From NCBI GenBank assembly GCA_025936205.1, contig JAICTU010000248.1, positions 1 through 13,164 of the forward strand: a DNA stretch of 13,164 bases. Reading direction: 5' to 3'. Position 1 is the first letter of the stretch. Each line of letters opens with the position of its first letter. The position numbers and the translations under genes were made by a program. Shown one piece after another: positions 1-6,101 of this stretch. The stretch is from Polyangiaceae bacterium. Its GTDB lineage: Bacteria > Myxococcota > Polyangia > Polyangiales > Polyangiaceae. The notes beneath the pieces were generated by a model. The model was not told the origin of the DNA and searched no databases. It worked only from the letters and a program-made list of their open reading frames with translations.

Positions 1-239
1 CCTTGCGGCCCGGGCACTCCGTCGGCGCCCGGCTCCCCCTGCGGACCCGCAGCACCGCTGGGCCCTGCCGCTGGCTGTGACGCTGATCCTCCTGCGCCGA
101 GCGCGAGGTCGCCCGCGCCCTGCAGATCGGAAGAGCCGGCGTCGAACTGCGCGGCATCCTCCTCGCCACACGCCAGCAGCAGCGCGGGCGCGACCAGGAT
201 CGGCAACGAACGGCGAACGATTGCAACGCTACGAATCAT
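1..239 (-). CDS. Collagen-like surface lipoprotein, N-terminal part (runs off left edge)
   Basis: The frame opens at an ATG (239-237) preceded by a strong purine-rich site (GAGGGGAG, about 6-7 bases upstream). It stays open for 79 codons to the window edge, so only the N-terminus is seen. Residues 1-24 form a lipoprotein signal peptide: basic n-region (R3, R9, R10), hydrophobic core, and lipobox L21-L22-A23-C24. An acidic, Gly/Ala/Ser-rich linker follows to about residue 57. From there at least seven uninterrupted Gly-X-Y triplets run to the edge (GPS GAA GPQ GEP GAD GVP GPQ), rich in Pro at X and Y as in bacterial collagen-like proteins. Inference: a lipid-anchored envelope protein with a triple-helical stalk; G25 after the cysteine does not signal inner-membrane retention. 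The domain beyond the stalk is outside the window. Its upstream region is 339 bases long, so it probably has its own promoter. Lipoprotein call is firm; collagen-like call is good but rests on seven triplets. Confidence 0.82.
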   Translation of the reverse strand, partial: MIRSVAIVRRSLPILVAPALLLACGEEDAAQFDAGSSDLQGAGDLALGAGGSASQPAAGPSGAAGPQGEPGADGVPGPQ

Positions 240-578
240 TGAACTCCCCTCTTCGTGTCCCCTGCGAAAAAGTCTAAGAATCGCGGACGCTCGCGCCAGC
301 TATCAGCGAGCCAGAGGTGAAGACACGTGCTCCAGCGTGAAACGCGCGAACGCGTTGCGATCTGCGCTGGTACGCTCGGGCCCTGCTCGAACGCACGTGC
401 GATGCACGACTTAACTGGATCAACGCGAGTGCGCGACTCCTGGACAGTCGCGCCGGGGACCAGGGAGGGTGCGCAAAGACTCGCCTCGAGCGGGCCCTGC
501 ACGTGTTACTCGACGCGGACGCGTCAGGCCGCTGGTGTGAATCGTGCTACACGCGCAGGGACGCCCGCGGCGGCGAGC
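240..578. other. Intergenic region upstream of the collagen-like lipoprotein gene
   Basis: These 339 bases lie between two minus-strand genes and should hold the promoter of the collagen-like lipoprotein. An open frame (502-236, minus) fills most of it and its TGA overlaps the lipoprotein ATG. However, its codons lack the strong third-position G/C preference of neighbouring genes and the product resembles no family, so it is not called. A small perfect dyad lies at 341-356. I see no convincing -35/-10 pair and no RNA gene. Confidence 0.5.
341..356. promoter_or_regulatory. 6-bp inverted repeat (AACGCG-CGAA-CGCGTT)
   Basis: Perfect 6-bp arms flank a four-base loop, about 102-117 bases upstream of the lipoprotein start at 239. 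It could be an operator or a small RNA hairpin. In GC-rich DNA a dyad this short can occur by chance, and no protein is implicated. Confidence 0.2.
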
Positions 579-968
579 TCAGTCGCTCTGCGCCGGAGCC
601 TTCGCCTTGCGCTTGGGTGTGTGCACCTCCACGCGGGCGCGCCGCAGCGGCAGCGCACCCGCTCGCGGGCGCTGCGTGGCCTTGCGCGCCGACTTGCGCG
701 AGGGCCGCGCGCTGCGCGGGGCTTCGAGCGCCATGCTCGCACGGCGCGGCGTGGGCCTCGCGCGGCGGGGCGGCTGCGCATCCTTGCTGGCTGGCGCTGC
801 GCGCTTTGCCGCGCGCGGGGCAGCAGGCGGCGTGCTCGCCCTGCGCGGGCGCCGTGCTGCGGGCTCAGCGCTCGCCGCGTGCGCCGCTGCAGCTTCTGTT
901 GCAGCGCTCGGAGCTGGACTCATCCGCTTCGTCGTCTTCGGCAGCTTGTTCGTGAATGCAGTTGGCAT
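579..968 (-). CDS. Histone-H1-like, Arg/Lys/Ala/Pro-rich basic protein (probable)
   Basis: A 129-residue frame from ATG 968-966 to TGA. An AAGGGGA site lies about 8 bases upstream. The product is almost entirely Ala, Pro, Arg, Lys and Ser, with strong positive charge throughout and only a few acidic residues. The basic residues come as scattered R-R, K-R and R-K pairs separated by Ala/Pro, as in bacterial H1-like and AlgP-type DNA-binding tails. The last ten residues include a K-R-K-x-K cluster. There is no globular domain, signal peptide or membrane segment. Third positions are mostly G/C and every Lys codon is AAG, which fits a real gene. All frames here are GC-rich, though, so that test is weaker than usual. 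Inference: a nucleoid-associated protein that binds DNA non-specifically through a disordered tail. Competing frames on the plus strand (for example 544-990) look like shadows. Confidence 0.5.
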   Translation of the reverse strand: MPTAFTNKLPKTTKRMSPAPSAATEAAAAHAASAEPAARRPRRASTPPAAPRAAKRAAPASKDAQPPRRARPTPRRASMALEAPRSARPSRKSARKATQRPRAGALPLRRARVEVHTPKRKAKAPAQSD

Positions 969-1047
969 GCGTCATCCCCTTCGTCGATAGCCCGCAGGTC
1001 CGCCAGGATCTGGGGGCTCGATGAGCCTGCAAGCGACGTACCCAGAT

Positions 1048-1070
1048 GATGTCGCTGATGATGCGACATC
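1048..1070. promoter_or_regulatory. Perfect 8-bp inverted repeat upstream of the histone-like gene
   Basis: GATGTCGC (1048-1055) and its exact complement GCGACATC (1063-1070) flank a 7-base spacer, TGATGAT. The dyad lies 80-102 bases upstream of the ATG at 968 and about 96 bases past the stop of the fibro-slime gene. As an RNA hairpin it is not followed by a U-run on either strand, so an operator for the basic-protein gene is more likely than an intrinsic terminator. The regulator is unknown. Confidence 0.35.
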
Positions 1071-1165
1071 GCTCCCTCGCTCCAGCACATCGCCGTGAGC
1101 GTCTGGTCAAAGCTCTCGAGACGAGGCTGCGATGGGGTCGCTTCGGCGAGGTTGCTTGCTGCCGC

Positions 1166-2095
1166 TCAGCGCAACGTCACGCCGCAGTTCGTGAACTCGA
1201 GCGTGGTGTCGATCTGAAAGTTCGACTGCGTCGCGTGGCGCTCCGCCTGAAAGAAGTCGAGCGGATACTCGTTGCCGGGGGCGATGCCCAGGCGATCTGC
1301 TGCCATATCCAGCGCGATCGACTGATTGCTGGCCGCATGCACGCCCCCCAGATCGATCGCGAGCTTGCCGTTGATGAAGACCCACAGGTCGTCGTCACCG
1401 CTGAACTCGAATTGCTCGCCCCCGTGATAGCGAAAGCGCGTGTGCAGCTCGAACGTGAACGAGAAGTTGTGGTTCTGGTTTTCGTTGCCGAAGCCGGCGC
1501 CGTCGAGCGGGAAGAAGGAGTGGCTCTCGAAGCTGAACTTTTCGTTGTTCGGCTGCAGGTAGATCGCGAGCGAGTACGGCTGGTTCACGCCGGGTACGCT
1601 GTTGTACCACTGGCGAAAGCTGTCGGCGCTCTGGATGAAGCCGTTGCGCGAGTTGTTGCTCAGCACGGGTTTGCCGTCGGCGCCGAGCGCGTCCTGCACC
1701 AGCCCGCGGCGCAGGTTGGTGATGTCACCGCCGAAGTCGGGGTGGCTCTCCTTGATGTCGCGCACGACGCCGGTCAGGATCGAACCGCAACCGTCGGAGC
1801 GGTTGTCGGCCGCGGAGGCCGTCACCGTCTCTGCGTCTGGCTCGAGCGTGGCCCCGAGCTTGTAGCCCCCGCGCTCGGCCGCGGTGAAGTCCGCCGGCAT
1901 CTGACCGCTGGGGGTGCCGGTGGCCGGCGCCAGCGTATCTTCGGGCAGATTGGGGAACAGCACGCCCCCGGTGGGCGTGTCGTCCGACACCTCGACCGGA
2001 ACCGGATCGTCACTGACCGCGCCGCAAGCAGCCAGCAGCAGCGCCGAGGCGGCCACGGCCGGCCACGCGCTGAAAGCCTGTGAAACTCGAATCAT
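1166..2095 (-). CDS. Fibro-slime domain lipoprotein
   Basis: A 309-residue protein starting at ATG 2095-2093, preceded by a near-perfect GGAGGAG site 6 bases upstream. Residues 1-24 are a lipoprotein signal peptide with lipobox L21-A22-A23-C24. A Pro/Thr/Asp-rich linker runs to about residue 100. The fibro-slime domain fills about 103-305, ending near the C-terminus. Its family hallmarks appear in order: a G-V-V-R-D-I start with S-H-P-D-F (109-121), L-V-Q-D-A-L-G-x-D-G-K-P (132-143), W-Y-N-S-V-P-G-V-N (163-171), F-F-P-L-D-G (194-199), the PA14-like acidic signature G-D-D-D-L-W-V-F-I-N-G-K-L (233-245) with D-L-G-G-V-H (248-253), and F-F-Q-A-E-R-H (281-287). C103 and C304 at the domain ends could form a disulfide. 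The family is known from Dictyostelium prespore/cellulose-associated proteins and from surface proteins of Myxococcota and Fibrobacter. Calcium-dependent carbohydrate or matrix binding outside the cell is inferred, not shown. The gene stands alone between gaps of 197 and 184 bases. Confidence 0.93.
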   Translation of the reverse strand: MIRVSQAFSAWPAVAASALLLAACGAVSDDPVPVEVSDDTPTGGVLFPNLPEDTLAPATGTPSGQMPADFTAAERGGYKLGATLEPDAETVTASAADNRSDGCGSILTGVVRDIKESHPDFGGDITNLRRGLVQDALGADGKPVLSNNSRNGFIQSADSFRQWYNSVPGVNQPYSLAIYLQPNNEKFSFESHSFFPLDGAGFGNENQNHNFSFTFELHTRFRYHGGEQFEFSGDDDLWVFINGKLAIDLGGVHAASNQSIALDMAADRLGIAPGNEYPLDFFQAERHATQSNFQIDTTLEFTNCGVTLR

Positions 2096-2184
2096 GAGCT
2101 GCTCCTCCGCAAAAGCCGGACTGGGGCGAGCTTAGCCCGAAGCCCAACGATCGCACACCGCCATGCGAGCACGAGTGCAACAGC

Positions 2185-2213
2185 GCGATTCGGGCCGAAA
2201 ACCTCGAAATCGC
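2185..2213. promoter_or_regulatory. Weak dyad in the region upstream of the fibro-slime gene
   Basis: GCGATT (2185-2190) and AATCGC (2208-2213) are complementary and enclose the 11-bp palindrome TTCGGGCCGAA (2189-2199). They sit about 90-118 bases upstream of the fibro-slime start codon and about 70-95 bases beyond the hydrolase stop. It could be an operator or a poor terminator without a U-run. No strong sigma-70 promoter was found in this 184-base gap. Confidence 0.2.
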
Positions 2214-2279
2214 TACAATAAAGGACCGCTCGCGGCGCCTTGACCCGATTTTTGCGTTCCGCTCTCGCCGACCGCTGTG

Positions 2280-3584
2280 TCAGGGAAGCGGGGCGAGATT
2301 CTGGTACAGCGCCGACTCGAAGCTGTCCAGCGCGCGCAGCGCGCCGTCGTCATAGAACGGCAGCAGCTGCATCAAGAGCGTCGCCGCGACCTGGCGCTGG
2401 GGATCGACCCAGAACTCGGTATTGAACAGGCCCGCCCAGGCCAGACTGCCCGCGCTGCGGTGCACGGCATCGGACTCGGCACTCGTGATCTGAAAACCGA
2501 GGCCAAATTTGTCTTTCCCCGCTCCGTGCGGAAACGGCTTGGTCAGCGCAGGGATGGCCGCGTCCATCAGCTGAACGTAGAGCTCTCCGATCTGGTTCTG
2601 CGACATCAGCTGCACGGAGCTCGCATCGAGGATGTGCGCACCGTCGAGCGTGCCGCCGTTCAGGAGCATGCGCATGAACTGACCGTAGTCGCGCGCCGTC
2701 GAGTACAGGCCACCATCGCCCCCGAACGGCGGCGTGGGGGCCGCGGGCGCGTTCTGTGGCGCCTCTTGCAGGTTGCCGGCGGCGCCGCGCGTGTGCGTGG
2801 CGGGCAGCCGCGCCGCCTTCTCCGCAGCGACGGCAAACGAGGTATCATGCATGCCCAGCGGCTCGAAGATGTGCGCCTGGAAGTAGCTCTCCAGCGACTC
2901 GCCGGAGATCTGCTCCACGATCTGGCCGAGCACTCGCGGCCCGGGGCTGTAGTGCCAGGCGGCACCCGGCTCATTCAGCAGCGGCAACGCCCATTCGGGA
3001 CCCGCCGAGCCCTGCGACAAGCGGGCCACGGTGGTGTTGGCGAACGCATAGCCGATGCCGGAGGTATGGTTCAGCAGATGGCGCAGGGTCATCACCTGCG
3101 TCGCCGGCGCGCTCTGCACCGCACCCGATGCGGCATCGAACGAGGTGATGACCTGCAGGGCATCGAAGCCGGGCAGGTACTTCGATACCGGGTCATCGAG
3201 CCCGAGCTTGCCCTGCTCGTACAGCATCATCACGGCCACCGAGGTCACGGGCTTGGTCATCGAGGCGATATTGAAGATGGCGTCCGGCTGCATGGGTGTG
3301 CCGTTCGTGTCGCTCGAGTTGCCGGCTGTGCCTTCGAACAGCACCCCGTCGCGGCTGACGACCAGCCCCACGAGCCCGGGCGCATCCCCCTGTTGCACGG
3401 AAGCGGCGAGAGCCGCCGACAGCGCCTGGGCGCCGGACGCGCTCAGCGCTGCGGGCCCGGCTTCGCCAGCGGGGTTCAGCGCAGAGGTTGCGCTCTGCGC
3501 GGGAGCGCGCCGATCCGAGTCAGCGCAGCCGAGCTGCGCCAGCAAGGGGAACGCCCAGATCATCTGCTCGAATTTGCGCTTCAC
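2280..3584 (-). CDS. Secreted serine hydrolase, beta-lactamase/EstB-like family
   Basis: A 434-residue protein of the class C beta-lactamase / penicillin-binding-protein-like serine hydrolase fold (Pfam Beta-lactamase, EstB-type esterases). The nucleophile motif is S108-M-T-K111 in F-N-I-A-S-M-T-K-P-V-T-S. The second motif is Y212-S-P in place of the class C Y-A-N, and the third region is W383-A-G-L-F-N-T-E-F-W-V-D-P395, the W-G-G-type motif of EstB esterases rather than K-T-G. H-T-S-G at 173-176 is also typical. These point to an esterase or D-amino-peptide hydrolase rather than a true beta-lactamase; the substrate cannot be read. Start: GTG at 3584 gives a basic n-region (K-R-K) and hydrophobic stretch to G19-C20; an ATG at residue 8 would lose the charges. 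The segment before C20 (L-A-Q-L-G-C) is only a weak lipobox, so the protein could be lipidated or cleaved. A GAGG site lies about 10 bases upstream. It is divergent from the mono-haem lipoprotein gene. Confidence 0.92.
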   Translation of the reverse strand: MKRKFEQMIWAFPLLAQLGCADSDRRAPAQSATSALNPAGEAGPAALSASGAQALSAALAASVQQGDAPGLVGLVVSRDGVLFEGTAGNSSDTNGTPMQPDAIFNIASMTKPVTSVAVMMLYEQGKLGLDDPVSKYLPGFDALQVITSFDAASGAVQSAPATQVMTLRHLLNHTSGIGYAFANTTVARLSQGSAGPEWALPLLNEPGAAWHYSPGPRVLGQIVEQISGESLESYFQAHIFEPLGMHDTSFAVAAEKAARLPATHTRGAAGNLQEAPQNAPAAPTPPFGGDGGLYSTARDYGQFMRMLLNGGTLDGAHILDASSVQLMSQNQIGELYVQLMDAAIPALTKPFPHGAGKDKFGLGFQITSAESDAVHRSAGSLAWAGLFNTEFWVDPQRQVAATLLMQLLPFYDDGALRALDSFESALYQNLAPLP

Positions 3585-3609
3585 GTTCTTTTACCTCGAA
3601 GGTCAGCTG

Positions 3610-3665
3610 AAGTCGGGTCGCGACTTACACCAGCACCAGGGGCGCGTGAACGCATTTCGCGACTT
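3610..3665. promoter_or_regulatory. Repeated TCGCGACTT motifs and dyad near the hydrolase start
   Basis: The 9-base word TCGCGACTT occurs twice (3618-3626 and 3657-3665), 39 bases apart. Its core TCGCGA is palindromic. The first copy also forms a 6-bp inverted repeat, AAGTCG-N5-CGACTT (3610-3626). They lie 26-81 bases upstream of the hydrolase GTG, where operators for that gene would be expected. The protein that binds is unknown. Confidence 0.35.
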
Positions 3666-3684
3666 TTGCCACGAGCGCCGCCCA

Positions 3685-3700
3685 TCGCCACCAATGGCGA
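3685..3700. promoter_or_regulatory. Perfect 6-bp dyad (TCGCCA-CCAA-TGGCGA) next to a -10-like box
   Basis: The arms are exactly complementary with a 4-base spacer. The dyad ends four bases before TATAGT (3704-3709), so a bound protein would cover the spacer between -35 and -10. That makes it a candidate operator for the plus-strand haem lipoprotein gene, and because the region is divergent it could act on both genes. Confidence 0.35.
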
Positions 3701-3703
3701 AGC

Positions 3704-3709
3704 TATAGT
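3704..3709 (+). promoter_or_regulatory. Possible -10 element (TATAGT) for the mono-haem lipoprotein gene
   Basis: TATAGT matches the sigma-70 -10 consensus at five of six bases and sits 55 bases upstream of the GTG start, in an otherwise GC-rich region. No good -35 lies 16-18 bases upstream (the area reads CCCATC), so this would be an activator-dependent or weak promoter. Transcription would start near 3716. Confidence 0.35.
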
Positions 3710-3718
3710 GTGCGGCTC

Positions 3719-3739
3719 GAGCAGTGAGCAACGCTGCTC
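3719..3739 (+). other. Stem-loop in the leader of the mono-haem lipoprotein mRNA
   Basis: GAGCAGTG (3719-3726) pairs with CGCTGCTC (3732-3739) around the loop AGCAA, giving 8 pairs including one U-G. If transcription starts just downstream of TATAGT, this hairpin would form at or very near the 5' end of the message. There it could protect the mRNA. It stops 12 bases short of the AAGGGGGA ribosome site and does not hide it. Confidence 0.35.
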
Positions 3740-3764
3740 ATCACCACGACCAAGGGGGAAGATC

Positions 3765-6020
3765 GTGACACAGCGAAGCTTCGTGCGAATTGCAGCCATG
3801 GGTTTCACGGTTCTCGCGCTCGCGGGCACCTCGCTCTCGAGCTGCCATCCCGCTTCCGCTCCGCAGAGTGCTGCCACTCCAGAGCCCCCGGCGAGCGCGA
3901 CGTCGCCGGCCGCCCCATCGTCAGCGAGCGCGGCTTCCGGCAGCGCTGCCTCCGGCGCCACGACGGCGCCTCCGGGCACCCCCCAGCAGAGCTACTCTCC
4001 CTTCGGCAGCTATCTGCCGCTGCCGAGCTGGTCGGGATGGTGCGGGCTGCAGCCCGATGGCGCGCAGTGCGCGGCGCCGCTCAGCCAGGCGGTGCAGCAG
4101 CAGACGCCGCGGAGCCGTCCCACGGTGCGCGGCCACGGCTGGCACCTCTGGTCTTCGATCTGGGCGCCCATCCCCGCGGGCAGCGCACGCAACGACCCGA
4201 AGACGAAGCGCACCACCCTGTACGGCACCAAGGGTTGCTGGGCGAAGCTCGAAGACGGCAGCACCGCCTGCAGCGGCTTCTATCCGCTCTGGATGACGTG
4301 GCCGAACAATGGCAGGCCTTACAAAGCACCCGGCATGCTGGGGGCGACGGCGAGCGAAAGCGGCGCGACCACCACCTCTCCACCAGCGTTGGTAGGGCAG
4401 ACGCTGCTCAATCGCCGGCGCGCCCATGCCGTGGCGCCCACGCAGGGCGAGCCCGACCCAACCCAGGTGCAGACCGTCAACACCAAGGCCCCGACCTACG
4501 CGCTGCCGCCGCTCACCCTGAGCAAGCAGTGCGGCATGACCACCGAGCAAGCCAAAGCCATGCTCGCTCAGAAGCAGTACGGGAAGATCGAGGAAGCCTG
4601 CAAGGCGGCGGGCGCTCCGGGCGTGTTCTGTCGGCCGCAAGCCGAAGGACAGGCGCCGGCGATCTGCGATGGCACGGCGTTCGTGGACCAGGGCGACGTC
4701 ATGATCGCGACAGAGTCGCTCTCCGTCGAAGCCTATGACGATATCCGGCACAACCAGCTGGATGATGAGACGGAGCTGAAGAAGCTGTATGCGGCCAAGA
4801 CGGGCAGCATCGCCGCGAAGATCGGCAGCAAATTCATCTCCACCAAGCACATGTTCTGGCCGGTGAAGGGCTGCCGGCCTGGCGCCAAGGTCGGTGAGGC
4901 AGGCTGCCGGATCCGTTACGGCGCCCTGCCGCCGTGGGTACCCAAGAACTTCAAGAACATCAGCTATTCGACCAACGCCGATTATCTGGGCTACGAGCAG
5001 TGGAAGAATGTCGTCGCCATCGACACGTGCCAGGCCGCTGCGGGCGATGCACCCTGCCCGGCGGGCGGCGCAGCGACACTGGCACTGGCATATGTGAGCG
5101 GTGCTCGCGCGATCGTCACGCACAACCCCAAGGTGTATACGGCCGATGACTTCCTGCACGTCCAGGTCTCGGAGGAAGTGCTGAAGGGTTACTTCACCGC
5201 CACCGATCGCGCGCTGCTCGATCAGGCGATGATCTGGGCGTACGGGGACAAGTCCAACGGCTTCGAGCCAGGTGACTTTCTGGTGGTCGCGGCCATGCAC
5301 GTGAACACGAAGGAGATCCCCTCCTGGTCGCTGCAGAGCGTGTGGTGGAGCCCGATGAACGACACGCTCGCAGAATGCCCGCTCGGTGACTTCAATCACT
5401 GCTTCGGGCAGACCGGCGGCTACGCCGCGACCGCGCCGGGCTCGAAGCAGCCCAACGAGCACTCGGGGCTCACGGCCGCCCAACTCGACACGATCGATGG
5501 CCAGGTGGGGACGGGCTGGCGCGATCACTATCTGATGACGGATTCCTACGGCATCAACTTCGAGCTGGATGGAACGCCCGCGACGGCGTCGAGCTACTTC
5601 AAGGGCAAGCCGCCGGCGTGGGCCACCACGGGCCCCAACGGGCAGCCAATGCCGCTGTTCCCGGTGTCCTGCAATGTCTACATCGAGCCGGTGATCCACC
5701 CGCTGGGCACCGACTGTCAAAATTGCCACCGGCGCGCCGGCTACCCCGACAAGAGCTGCGCCAAGGGCGAGTACCCGGGAGGCTGCGGGCGAGCCAACTA
5801 CCAGACCGCGCAGTGCGCCTCACTGCTCGGTGACTATGGCAGCCCCAGGTCGGATCTGTGCATGACCCAGCCCTGGGCCTGGCACGATACCAAGGGCAAC
5901 CACTGCAAGGCGGCCGATGGCACGCTGTGCATGAACAACGGCGCCTATCCGGTGCTGGACACGGACTGGATCTGGCTCATCGCCGACCTACACGCCAAGC
6001 AGCCCCCCACTCCGCAGTAG
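3765..6020 (+). CDS. Large lipoprotein with one c-type haem motif, function unknown
   Basis: A 751-residue protein. GTG 3765 is chosen as start because AAGGGGGA lies 6-7 bases upstream and it gives a full signal peptide (R4, R8, hydrophobic core, lipobox L24-S25-S26-C27); an ATG at codon 12 would remove the basic residues. Residues 28-75 are a Ser/Ala/Pro-rich linker. The remainder is rich in Cys and Trp. The only c-type haem site is C651-Q-N-C-H655, and the region 646-722 holds nine cysteines. Upstream of the haem site are A-M-H-V-N-T-K-E-I-P-S-W-S (510-522) followed by V-W-W (526-528), and P-V-S-C-N-V-Y-I-E-P-V (643-653 area) directly before it. This arrangement, a helical region, a short M-H-V-x-T-K-x-x-P-x-W block and a late C-x-x-C-H, resembles uncharacterised cytochrome-c-like proteins from memory. 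No catalytic domain was recognised. Inference: an outer-membrane or periplasm-facing redox lipoprotein, matured by the cytochrome c system. No distal haem ligand can be assigned. It is divergent from the serine hydrolase and convergent with the dehydrogenase. Confidence 0.88.
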   Translation: MTQRSFVRIAAMGFTVLALAGTSLSSCHPASAPQSAATPEPPASATSPAAPSSASAASGSAASGATTAPPGTPQQSYSPFGSYLPLPSWSGWCGLQPDGAQCAAPLSQAVQQQTPRSRPTVRGHGWHLWSSIWAPIPAGSARNDPKTKRTTLYGTKGCWAKLEDGSTACSGFYPLWMTWPNNGRPYKAPGMLGATASESGATTTSPPALVGQTLLNRRRAHAVAPTQGEPDPTQVQTVNTKAPTYALPPLTLSKQCGMTTEQAKAMLAQKQYGKIEEACKAAGAPGVFCRPQAEGQAPAICDGTAFVDQGDVMIATESLSVEAYDDIRHNQLDDETELKKLYAAKTGSIAAKIGSKFISTKHMFWPVKGCRPGAKVGEAGCRIRYGALPPWVPKNFKNISYSTNADYLGYEQWKNVVAIDTCQAAAGDAPCPAGGAATLALAYVSGARAIVTHNPKVYTADDFLHVQVSEEVLKGYFTATDRALLDQAMIWAYGDKSNGFEPGDFLVVAAMHVNTKEIPSWSLQSVWWSPMNDTLAECPLGDFNHCFGQTGGYAATAPGSKQPNEHSGLTAAQLDTIDGQVGTGWRDHYLMTDSYGINFELDGTPATASSYFKGKPPAWATTGPNGQPMPLFPVSCNVYIEPVIHPLGTDCQNCHRRAGYPDKSCAKGEYPGGCGRANYQTAQCASLLGDYGSPRSDLCMTQPWAWHDTKGNHCKAADGTLCMNNGAYPVLDTDWIWLIADLHAKQPPTPQ

Positions 6021-6101
6021 CGCTCAGAGACCAGCACTTCAGAAATCCGCCCTGTGCGCGCGCCGCGCCGGCGATGTATTCGGTTCTCAGCGCGGTGCGG
6101 G

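Noticed and set aside
236..502. 88-codon minus-strand frame whose TGA overlaps the ATG of the collagen-like gene
   Set aside because: The overlap looks like translational coupling, but third-position G/C is clearly lower than in the neighbouring genes and the product has no recognisable features.
1046..2083. Plus-strand open frame of 345 codons
   Set aside because: Antisense to the fibro-slime gene, which is certain from its motifs.
2214..2219. TACAAT, a -10-like box on the plus strand
   Set aside because: No plausible -35 and no plus-strand gene follows; it points into the 3' end of the hydrolase.
2277..3764. Upstream extension of the mono-haem lipoprotein frame
   Set aside because: It is antisense to the serine hydrolase and crosses the divergent promoter region. 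The GTG at 3765 has a strong ribosome site and begins a proper lipoprotein signal.
3921..5729. Minus-strand open frame of 602 codons
   Set aside because: Antisense to the mono-haem lipoprotein, whose signal peptide, ribosome site and C-x-x-C-H identify the true frame.
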